Source of the DNA: Usnea hakonensis
Taxonomy: Eukaryota > Ascomycota > Lecanoromycetes > Lecanorales > Parmeliaceae
NCBI GenBank assembly: GCA_013423325.1
Contig: BLJB01000093.1
Location: 333 to 43,895 of the forward strand
Length of the DNA stretch: 43,563 nt
Reading direction: 5' to 3'
Position numbers and translations under genes: made by a program. The notes beneath the pieces are model-generated. The model was not told the origin of the DNA. It saw only the letters and a program-made list of their open reading frames with translations, and ran no database searches. Shown piece after piece: positions 11,422 through 21,574 of this stretch (positions within the stretch are counted from its first letter, which is position 1; every line of letters begins with the position of its first letter).

Positions 11422-13051
11422 CTACATTTCCATCTCGTCTCCCTTTGCCGCTGCAGCACTACCGTTTTTGAGCAAATAACTCCGCTTAAAATACGTATTT
11501 GGGTGTACAATGGTGTCTAGCTCCGCAGCACCCCAAGTGCCGTCCTCCTTCACACGTTTGATATCGCCTTTATGCGCCCATTCAAAGACACGATTGCAAG
11601 CTATGTGAAACCTTTTCTTCTCCACATCTTCCCTGACTCCTTTCATGACATCTCGATCATTGACCCCTGTGGTTTGAAGAAGCGTTGTGAGGTTTTCAAT
11701 GCTGAAATGCCGATATGGACATCCGTGACTTTCCCCGCTGCCGGGTGGATGCTCAGTCAAGATCTTTTGGCATGAAAAGGGCGAGTATCCTCGTCCTCTG
11801 CGGGTTGCGTCACCACCAACGTCGCCATAAGCATGCCTAACATTGTACCGGTATTCCTTATTGAAAGTGTCATCGGTAACAAGCTTGAAGGACTGACGCC
11901 AGAAAACAAGACAGTTCTCCAATGTCAGCCCAATACCTTTGAGGAACAAGGTGTACTGCAATCGCCCGAAATGCTTGAGATGGCTGTTCTTGCGTAAAGT
12001 CATGTGAAGATTACGCATGCATAAAGGAAAATTTTGGGATAGAAGGTCGATGGAGGAAGCGTTGATTGGAGCACCGTGGACAGCGCTGTCTGAATCTGAC
12101 AGGGTCGAGTCGGGGGTCGCAAAATTTTTGGAGAGATGATCCAATATGGGTGTGAGGCGGTCGTCTTCATCGAGACGAGGCAGAGCGCGAGAGGCGATCT
12201 GTACACGCTTTCAGCGGATGGTGATACGATGACGAGACAATCAAGTTCGAACCTCGAGTCCTTTGTCCAGCCTGGCATTGAAGCCAGCAAGAACAATACT
12301 CATCTGTTCCCTGACCGGTACATATGCTTTACCGGCTTTCAGAAAGACTCTTCGGCCTTCCACAAGCTCCGGGACGGTCTCAAAATCTACCTTGAACCAG
12401 CCTCCTTCCTCTACGTCCTGTCGCTTTAGTCCCGGGGTCGCATTTTGTAAATCTGGCCCCAGTACTTTCTTCTCTTCTTCGGAAACGACTTCCCACTCCA
12501 GCTGCAAAGACTCGACAAACCTTTGTCTTTCTTTGGCGTCGTCGTTTTGGAAGCGTAATTTGAACAAAGCACTCTCGATCCGTGAGAAACGCCTCCGCAG
12601 ATCCTCAGTGGAAGAGAATGCAAGCCGCAAGATAAAGTGGGAGTAGTGATCTTTCTGCCGTTCTAGCCTGAGATTCTCGTCCTGGGAGCCAGCGGAGGAT
12701 GAGGTGTTGGAATGAAGAGGCAACCATTTTTGAAGTAGAGGCGTTAAATGGGCCGCAGTCTCGGCAGGTGTTTTGTTGCGGAAGGAGCAGGCTTCAATCT
12801 CGGCGAGAACTGATGGCAGTCAGACCAGCAGATTTGATGCCAGCGCGGGCGTCAGTTATACTTCTCAATCTATCGATAGCCCACTGCTCGAACTGCTCAA
12901 GCGTGATTTCGAGCGTGGGAGGAATCTCGTAAAGGCTCAAGCGGTGTGGGTAGTTTTGCTGTTTATAGGTTGGGACTGCGAATTGTTTCTTCTTGTAATC
13001 AATTGTACTTCGCCTTTTGGGGTCGATTCGATTGTGGTCTTGTCTTATCAT
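11422..13051 (-). CDS. pri2: DNA primase large subunit
   Basis: Three exons: 13051-12862, 12809-12253, 12198-11422 (1,524 nt, 507 aa; yeast Pri2 has 528). Introns are 52 and 54 nt. The N-terminal helical domain starts near KKQFAVPTYKQQNYPHRLSL. The C-terminal iron-sulfur domain is fully preserved: LKHFGRLQYTLFLKGIGLTL, YRYNVRHAYGDVGGD, RRGRGYSPFSCQKILTEHPP. Cysteines at about 309, 392, 409 and 450 have the spacing of the four 4Fe-4S ligands of yeast Pri2. Family role: forms the primase heterodimer with Pri1 inside the DNA polymerase alpha-primase complex, making RNA primers in the nucleus. The second intron has an unusual donor, GTTCGA. The gene shares a 191-bp divergent promoter with the downstream CMD-fold gene. 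Confidence 0.97.
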
Positions 13052-13242
13052 GATTGCTTGGGCCAGTCACAAGGAAAAGGGATGGATTCATATGGAAAAT
13101 AGTTGTCCGCGTTGAGATACGCGTTGGCGCGAAACCTCTGCTCCGAGGTATCGATTTTCGGGGACGGAAATATTTTACTCCGTCATATCACATTCGATGG
13201 TTCCATGACTCAAAGCGGTGGCTTTGGCTTGTAATTCAAATT
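13052..13242. promoter_or_regulatory. Compact PRI2/CMD-fold divergent promoter
   Basis: Only 191 bp separate the two opposing start codons, so both genes must share promoter sequence. The region contains GAGATACGCGTTGGCGCG at about 13116-13133. Its ACGCGT core matches the MluI cell-cycle box known from yeast replication genes. That functional reading is an inference. Confidence 0.45.
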
Positions 13243-14119
13243 ATGCCGCCCGTCTCTTCTGTTATAACGCCGGCGCTGCTTTCTTCGATCCGAACACAAC
13301 CGCATCTCCCACACCATGCATGGTACTTTGTGACCGGCGTCACTTTGTCCGTCTTGAATTTGCCTCATGAGATTCCTTATGTTTTCAGACACGCTATCGA
13401 CAAGGGGCCAGGCAGTCGCGACACGAAGCCAGAACATGATGAACAGTTGGAGATTGCGCGAAAGATGAGGGAGGCTTTGGTCAAGGCTGCCCCAATAGGT
13501 GGATTACCAAAAGTACCTAAGTCGCATCATCTCCTCACTCTTTTGATTCAGATACTGATCTTACTGCCCTCTATATAGGCTATCAATGCTCTATTCTCAT
13601 TGAAAACCGCAACTCCCGCTACACTTCTCGATGAGCCATTGGGCTACTCGCCTACTGCCAGACCCTCGGATCTGTACGATATACCCCTGTCAACGGTTCT
13701 ACATCGAGGCCGAAATTTCTTCGATAAGGTATACGGAAAGGTTTCTAAGCGTGTCATGTCTCAGATGGACAGGAGTGGGACGGAAGATCTCGGTATTACG
13801 GCTCGGCTGATGTATGGATATATATTGAGTAACACAAACGTTTTGAGTGCTAGTGAGACAAGCTTCGTTCTCGTAGCAGGGCTGATACCCCAAGATGTGA
13901 AATAACCTCCATTGTCCTACGCTTTTATTGACTGACCGAGCAATCAAGGTCCCGGCACAATTAAAAGGCCACATAAAAGGTTGCTTGAACCACGGTGTGA
14001 GTGTTGAAGAGATCAAAGCAGTCCGGGAGGTGGTGGTCAAGATATGCGAAGCGTCGGGCATGCGTCAGCTCGACGACACCAATGGCTGGGGATGGCGAGG
14101 CCCCATAGCAAATCTATAA
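13243..14119 (+). CDS. Carboxymuconolactone decarboxylase / AhpD-fold protein
   Basis: Three exons: 13243-13512, 13579-13896, 13949-14119 (759 nt, 252 aa). Introns are 66 and 52 nt. The helical sequence resembles the fungal CMD/AhpD-like family related to yeast Pxp2: RTQPHLPHHAWYFVTGVTLS, then LLDEPLGYSPTARPSDLYDI, the helix GTEDLGITARLMYGYI, and QLKGHIKGCLNHGVSVEEI with EVVVKICE. I see no CxxC redox pair of the AhpD type, so enzymatic activity is open. The C-terminus reads GPIANL; the final tripeptide is a weak match to a peroxisomal PTS1. The ATG at 13243 is preferred because upstream codons in the same frame lack family character. The second intron donor is GTGAAA. Confidence 0.83.
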
Positions 14120-14725
14120 AGTTATCAATTCCCAACCGCTATTGCATTGGTATCCAAACATCTACTCTGTAAGTATTTGCAATGCATACACGTTAACGCG
14201 GAGGGGTGGGCTTCGGAGCAGGAATCTCATGAGTCCGGTATAGTCGAATGCGTACGGAGTACAGCACAGCGCAAACTTCGCTCACTTCAAGGTGTGTGCC
14301 TTGTGCGTGATTTTCGCTGAGTTCGCAACGCAGACCACTTCTTGATTCAGGTTAGCAGCTTGGAATGGGTCGGCTAAACCGCTGTGGTCATGTTCGAAGG
14401 ATCCTTCAGCCTTGTTTCATTCCGTTGAGTTGAAACGAATCAATTTGGACGTTCATAAAAAGAATGGAGTACGGTCTGGACGCATAACCATCATGTTTAG
14501 GGACGCGCGAGTCCAGCAGCTAAAGGAGACATTATTGCCTACCTTAGAGTACCATATGTCTCAAGGCATCAACATTTTATAGTCTGTACACAAAATTCTG
14601 TTTTCACTAAAAGTTTTGATGCCTCCAGACAATATGCCGCCGATTACGATCGAACTCGCCACCGTGGACGGCAGGGCCATGGTTGCATCGCAACACATTC
14701 AAAAGCAGACCAGGCTGACAAGCTC

Positions 14726-14763
14726 TAACATGGCTGGGAAGATGTAACATGGCTGGGAAGATG
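14726..14763. repeat. 19-bp perfect tandem duplication
   Basis: The unit TAACATGGCTGGGAAGATG occurs at 14726-14744 and again at 14745-14763 with no mismatch. It lies in non-coding DNA and looks like a recent slippage or duplication event. Confidence 0.95.
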
Positions 14764-15473
14764 TGGGGTTGAAGAGAGTAGTTGCAGATGGATGGATGAG
14801 GGGTACCGTGGGCGGATACGCCGTTAATTGAAATTTGATGGTACCAACCCAAGAAGTATGTGATATATTCAAGTCAATATCCCTTTTCCGACGAATAAGA
14901 GCACGCAATTATTATTAATGCCTATCTACTTTTCATGTTATAATAATAGACGACAGAACTAACTTGACGGTATTTCAGGAATGAAGACCTCCTTTATCTT
15001 AGCGGAATACTCTGCAGCCGTGCGTCTTATTGGCCCGTGGTTTCTCCTTCTTCCTTCGGCTTTTGTTGTTCGTGTCGCATTCATTATAACACTGATACTC
15101 TGTTGCAAGTATCATTGATCAGGCAAGGGACGAGAATACATGATCAAATTTCCTCCTTGGACCAATGATAGCTCACTCTGCCCTAGTCTAGAATTCTAGA
15201 TGCCTGAAGGCCACAGTATAGATATTTTTATGGTATCATCGATTGTAATGCAAGGCATCAAGATTGAGCAAATCACATTCGCGAAGTTCATTCCACATCT
15301 ATCGGATGAAACGGGGTACTCTACAGACTACTGTGCGTGCCACACCCTAAGACTCAATCAATAAGATTTATGATTCAAGAGTGACCAAGGTCCAAGTGAG
15401 AGACTGAGGACAGCCTTACATGTCGTTTAAACGGGTATTTTCTGTGGGTCCTGCAGGACATTTACTAAAGCAA

Positions 15474-15548
15474 GTACCGTAATTTACCTTACCGACCTAG
15501 GTACCTTCAATACCTAAAGTACGTACCTAAGGTACCTTACCTTACTTA
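15474..15548. repeat. Cluster of GGTACC / CCTAAGGTA palindromic motifs
   Basis: Within about 75 bp the sequence repeats variations on ACCTAGGTACC, ACGTACCTAAGGTACC and TTACC. Such short palindromic blocks recur elsewhere in the window (near 5369, 16690, 34935). Their role is unknown. Confidence 0.6.
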
Positions 15549-18119
15549 TTGGACCCGGGGAGGGCTTCGTCCCGGCTCAATCCGACAGACATAGCGCCGA
15601 TCAACCGTCCTCCCACGAGTCCACAAGCACGTGGAGATGAAACAGTCGGGCTCCAGGGAACCTCATCCTCCTCTTCCACGAGTCCTTCAAGGGTTTGGCT
15701 CCTTCGAAGCCAACGCATCCCCATCTTGACATCTATTTTACCGAGATTACTTTTAAGAACAGTACTGAACTGATATTCCACGATCCATGGGAAGTGTTGG
15801 GATAGATCCTAGCAATTTGATCGTCAAGCCTGTGACCGCTGATGGGCTGCATGAAAAAGATGTTCGCTCTGCGGACAAGTCTGTCCGGTCACAGAGTACA
15901 TTGAGGAGCAAGGGTGCGCGGCGTCGGGAGAACCGATGCTTTGGCATGAAAATTCATCGATTTGATTTTCGCGGCAGGAACGCATGGTGATGACATATCT
16001 TCGCAAGACGAAGTGCATACAAGCTATTTGCACGGCCACGTTATTATTATTGAGGCTTGGTTCTTTTAAATTCAATTGGCTCAATTCTGTTGATGAATAG
16101 CGGTGCCTCCGGTGCCTATGAATCGATTTGGTACCTGAGGCTTTCTGCCAAATCTCTCTTCCGGCGACTTAAGTTGACTTAACACAGCCTCGAAAGGCTT
16201 ATTGCGATAAGTCGACCCCAAGCTTGCTGCTTAACGATGATGATGAATGACGGTTTAGGTTACGGGGAATTACTTTGGACCGCTATATTGTGTTGATTTG
16301 TTGTCGCACGATAAGCATGGTTGGATAAAGTGATTGAGTAGGATTGCCTCGCATTTGTGGCAGACCTAAATTATTATTTATTTGTTTGATACCTAGTTTA
16401 CGGAGTACACCGAAAAGCCCGCGAGACTTTTCAATGCAAATGACAAGCTAGTCCACTGTCCCGGAATACAATAATACCTTAATGATTGGAAATTTCTAAA
16501 ATAAATCACTTTTAGCAAACGGAGCAAGGGGGGGGACAACTTTCGGAATCGGGACTCAGCCTTCTCTAGGCTCTATGCCTCTAAGGTAGTATTTAACACT
16601 TGCTCTTACCTACCGAGGTTAGAAGCCAAACGCTATCACTCGGAGTCACCCCAAAGGTTAGAGGTGAATGATAATAAAAATAATAATGCACCTTACCTTA
16701 GGTGATTAACAATGCGGGTAGGGTAAAAGCTATCTTGGTCTTCCGCTGTTAGAAAAATCCACCTCATGCAAAAAGCCACTGAAAGCCAGGACCCCTCGGG
16801 CAAGTACCCTTAACCCTACCCACCGTAGCCCCATTTTTTTTTCCCTCTTCGGGGGCTCCTAGGCCTACCGGACTTCCACAGTTCCACTTGACCGCTTGTC
16901 ACCAGGCGCTACCTCATGTTATTATTATCATCATGACTATGATCAACACCACAATAATTATCCATGGATTCCTAACGGGCGCTAGGCAGACTATGTACCT
17001 GAAAGAACCTATTACTTACTTCAACGCTGTGCCTGCGCAGTCGACTATCTAAAGACTAAAGCTAAAGTAAGAGGCAAGCACGCTGCACGCAGGTCTATTT
17101 TTCGATCGGCGGTAAAGGGATTCAAGCTAAGTTAAGGTCCACAGTCCACGTTGCACTCCTACACGCGCTCTCCAGGAAGCACAAGGATAAATTACTTTAC
17201 TTTGAATACATGTGGGGTTCATGAAAAATTAGAATGGAATAATAAGAACAACAATAATAGTAATTAATAATGATAGTAAAGATTTCCGTATATGTAAATA
17301 GTGACACAGGAGTGGACTATTCTGTCACTAGAGGTACGTAGTCCGTGGTTATTCATACGCATGCCGATGTCATTGTACATTATGGTGCCGCTGAGTAATA
17401 ATATGGTTGCCTCGATTCAATCGTTTAGCTCCGGAGCTTTGCCCCCAAATTGTCTTATCCTTTTCTCGGGAATCATCTGTAAGGCTGCTCACCATCTTCC
17501 TTATTATGCAGCTAAAGTATTAATGCCGTTTTTAATCTTTTACTCTTGGGACAAGACGTTCGAAATGTCACCTTGCCCTGCAACTGCTGCGCATCGTTGT
17601 TTTAACTCGCTTCGTCATGGCCGGCTCAAGCATCACCACCACCACCACTACTACAAAGTCTCCCCAGTCTATAAGCATAAGGCAGCCCCCAATGTGCCTG
17701 AATGTTGTTGATCCATCTGATCATCCTCCAAACAATCTTTTCTCTTACCAACCTTCGCTCTTCATCTCCATAATATTGCCGAGACGAGATCAGCATCCTC
17801 CCCCACTCGCGTTTCATCGCCCTGATCACCGTCTTACTTACCTTTCTCGAAACATTTTCATACATCTTCCAGTAATCACCTTAATACTTTATTGAAATTC
17901 CATGACACTCTCCCCCCCCCAGCCCTTTTCATCTCTAAACTCCTCACCTCCGCCGTCTCGAGTCCATTCTATATACCCCGGCCCAGGTATTGCTCTTCTC
18001 TCTTCTTCCAATGCTTGCCTCTAACATACTCATCTGCTTCTAGCTCCCTGAGTTGTAATCGAGTGTATATACCCTCCTGCTACAGCTCGCGCCCAAGCTC
18101 TCGACCGCCGGCTTGGGGA

Positions 18120-20860
18120 ATGGCAAAGGTATACAGCACCATCAACGATTTCGTGCTCTTCCCCCGAGATCAACCTTTTATGGGTCCCCTCGATCCCAGA
18201 CTAGGCGAAAACTTCGATAGTATGCATTACCAGCCAAATGCCCTAGGCAACATGCATCCCCACGGGGATTTTTCTGGCCAAGCCAACACATCCTACGAGT
18301 CGTATACACCAGTCTCTGCGTACTCATTTGCGCCATCGGCCTACTTCGGAGCGCAAAACGTGCTATATGAGACCCAGAAAGGAAACCCGGGGCGGTCTAT
18401 GCTGAGGCAAACATCCTCAGGGTCTCCCTCGCCCTCGAACTCACAAGCCTTCGACCATCCGCCATCAACACTGTCGTCCGCCTCTGGACCCTCCGCCCAA
18501 AGCACAGCCTCATCAAACAATGGCTCACCTTATGCAAGCGCGACGCACGCTTTGCCAAATGAAGATAAATGGCCTGGCCCACTTCACGGACTCGGCATTG
18601 CACCGGGGATTGTAAGCAGCGAAGGTTTCAGTCAAGAGTCATTCCCGCCAGCAAACTTCGAAACCGAGTTGACGCTGGAAGATAGCAAATTTGCGAGTTT
18701 TGTTGGTGAGTGCGGACTCGAATTTTCTTCGTCATTTCCTCTCAGTCAGTCTTCTACTTTGTCATTTCCTGGTTCAGCGTCCCACAATTTTGCACCTGCG
18801 TCTCCTTCGCGGAGATTGGTATTGGACACGGCCACCGTTGCCAAAGCTATTACCATCGACTCGATCCTCGAAGAAGCCAACAGCAAAATCCAAATGCCTC
18901 AGCGTTCGCTTTCACCAGTGTCCGCAGCGTCTGCAGCAGTCTCGCCGACGTCTCTTAACAACAGGCATCACACCGCGTCGCCTAATGAAGAAAAGAGCTC
19001 CTTCAAGTCCCCTCTGACGCCAGTGTCTGCCGCATCTCGATATTCATCTCGTGCGACCTCACCACATGGTTGGGGAGACCGCGTTATTCCTGGCAGTCCA
19101 GTCATCCCTTTGGACACTGCGAGAGAAACAAGAAGCCAGCAGCAGTCTTCAGGGCATTTGAATCTATGCTATCAGTCTACATCACCCCTACTTTCCCCGC
19201 ACCAAGCTCTTCATCGTCAATTTCAAAGTCCTCTTTTTGGTCAAAGTAGCGGCAGATTTGTAGTTCCGCTAGAATTATCTTGTCGGTTTTCCTTACTGTA
19301 TCCCTCTCCTTTAATGTTAAAGAAAGTTAGAAGATTTCAATTTTTCTTTCTTCCGCTCGCTCGAATGTCAACTACACAAAGCTGATTATTTTGGTTTTGG
19401 CAGATCCTTCTCTTCTCCAACAATTCGATCCACCTGTTGCTCATGACTCTTCTACTGCATCTTATCCCGGTGCCATTCACGCTTTCCATCAATTACCGTC
19501 GCAAACAGTGCAGCCTCAGTCTCCCAATGCATCAGAGACGTCTAGTCAAGACTCGCATCGGCCAGGATCAGCCAGGTTCCGAAGTGGTACCGCGTCGCCC
19601 TACCTCCACACCGCTTCGTACCAGCCGTATCCCCCTAGCTTAGAAGCACGGAGATTCTCGATTGCGTCGAGCCATTCTCGAAATTCTTTGGACAGTCCGG
19701 GATCGAATGGCTATGGTTTCGACGACGATGGCAAAGAGAGGACTCGCTGCCCGCATCCAGACTGCGGTAGACCATTCAAGGATTTGAAAGCACACATGCT
19801 TACACATCAACCCGAGAGACCCGAGAAGTGCCCAATTACGACCTGTGCCTATCACCAAAAAGGCTTCGCTCGTAAGTACGACAAGAATCGCCATACACTT
19901 ACCCATTACAAAGGGAATATGGTTTGCGGATTCTGCCCAGGATCAGGCTCAGCATTGGAGAAGAGCTTCAATCGTGCAGATGTATTCAAGCGCCATCTTA
20001 CCTCTGTGCATGGCGTAGAACAGACGCCTCCAAACAGCCGCAAGAAGAGTACCAGTTCTTCGACCCACCGGAAAATGTCGACGCAAGCTGTTGATGCAAC
20101 TGGCAAGTGTTCCACCTGCTCCGCAATGTTCAAGAATGCGCAAGAATTCTATGAGCATTTGGACGATTGTGTTCTTCGCGTAGTGCAGCAGGAGGAACCA
20201 AGTGAGGCCATCAACGAGCGGCATCTCAGTGGTGTGGCCAACGATGAAGCAGTTCGTGACACAATGGACCGCCACATGATTCCTGCTGACACCGACTTCG
20301 ACCTTGATGCACCAGCTTTCGATGATGAAGGTGATGAGAACGACGACGACTTCAAAGATGAGTCTAGTGAAGATAATCAGACATGGCCGGTAAGGTCGAG
20401 CACTCGTTCAGGCAAAGGACAAATTGCCTCTCGACGAGGCAATTCGTGTTGACAATCAGCACATCCCCAGGGTGTACTACACGCTGGGGGTGGCAATTCC
20501 ATCACAAAATCTGGCCGTATGTCTTCGAATGGAAAGGGCCGTGGTATGACAGCTTCTAAAGGAGGCGTCCCCTTGGTTGCAAAGGGCCGGAGAAGGAGAA
20601 AGCACTACCCTGTCTCATGGGGTTGCCCCAAAGATCAGATGAAGATGAGGAAAAGAGTTATGTGTGTATATGATGGGTCGCGTCGCCTCTGGAAGGACGA
20701 CATGATGCTTGACAACGATTTTGAGGTTCGTATGCGTCTCGGGGATGGCGAATCGTATGTGACCGATCTCGATGTTCAAACGGTCAAACGGGCAGAAGCT
20801 TTGCACAACGCAACAGAGGAAGAGAAAGGACCTTGGGTACCAGACGAATTGGGGATATAA
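18120..20860 (+). CDS. C2H2 zinc-finger transcription regulator
   Basis: Three exons: 18120-19245, 19404-20389, 20471-20860 (2,502 nt, 833 aa). ATG 18120 is the first ATG in the open frame. The N-terminal ~490 residues are serine- and proline-rich, typical of an activation or regulatory region. The zinc-finger block at about residues 490-580 contains CPHPDCGRPFKDLKAHMLTH, a finger starting CPITTCAYHQKGFARKYDKN and ending HTLTH, then CGFCPGSGSALEKSFNRADV ending HLTSVH. A fourth C2HC-like unit follows (CSTCSAMFKN to DDC). After an acidic stretch, exon 3 encodes a basic patch RRRRKHYPVSWGCP and a conserved-looking tail RRLWKDDMMLDNDFEVRMRL. I recognise the fold, not a named orthologue. The 158-nt first intron (donor GTAGCG) is the least certain boundary; phases agree throughout. 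Confidence 0.87.
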
Positions 20861-21574
20861 CAGGGCATGTCATGAAAACCGTGTGGCTGGCAGAATCCAG
20901 CATGTACCAATACTGTATGATGAATGTTGGAGTGATTGTCGATTTAGCGGGTTAGTTTTATTCGGGATGGATCATGACAGCATTTCTTTGGCGATGATAG
21001 GGGCTGTCATGAAGGCAGGCTATGGGCAAAGGAAATCAAACAAAAGATGATAAGTGTAAGATAATGCAATGCTGGACTTGCTCTTGAGCTCTTCCGCGGG
21101 TACCCAATTTTCAGGATTTGTCTAGCTAGCTGCGATCGAGGACACAATGCTGGCCATTGCAAAAGATCATAGCTATCCTAAAAGTATTGACTACCGTTCT
21201 CTCAAGACGAGGCAAGACGTCGTGATAGTAAATGTGACTTTGATAGCTTCATGACCATGTAGCATTGCATTGGTAGCGCCGGCTACAAAGCCATATTATT
21301 GTTGGCTGCAAAAAGCTTGGAAATGGCTTGAAAATGTGACATACTCTACAGCTACAATGAATAGCTCTCCTACTACAACCATACATATCCATGTTAATCC
21401 CCTCTTTTCAACAATTTCAGCGTGTCATGTGACGTTTTGAGTGGTAAAAGCAGTGGATTTTTTTTTAAAAAAAAAACGCGCCAAGCAGATTCCAGGCTTC
21501 TCGATTGATTTGTACTTTACGTTACTTTTCATTCTCGACGTAAGCTAAAGTATGCATAGAATAGTTGCCCAGAC
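20861..21574. other. Convergent intergenic region (C2H2 and lipase 3' ends)
   Basis: About 710 bp between two convergent genes. A nine-T run directly followed by ten A (21458-21476) is a perfect AT palindrome that could serve 3'-end formation on both strands. No gene is seen. Confidence 0.5.

Larger units (their letters stand above)
14120..18119. other. 4-kb gene-poor region upstream of the C2H2 regulator
   Basis: No convincing gene was found. Overlapping short ORFs on opposite strands at 15542-15990 have no family resemblance. The region has a 19-bp tandem duplication (14726-14763), a cluster of GGTACC/ACCTAAGGT-type motifs (15474-15548), short AT-rich simple sequence (16360-16700, 16915-17300) and a pyrimidine-rich stretch (17740-18060) just upstream of the regulator's start codon. 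The last part probably includes a long 5' leader. An upstream ORF begins with ATG at 17617 and ends at 17895. Confidence 0.5.

Noticed and set aside
11261..11479. 72-codon plus-strand ORF
   Set aside because: It overlaps the antisense of the PRI2 3' end and has no family resemblance.
15542..15990. Opposed ORFs in the 4-kb intergenic region as a gene
   Set aside because: Both strands are open because of local composition; there is no domain, no convincing intron and no family match.
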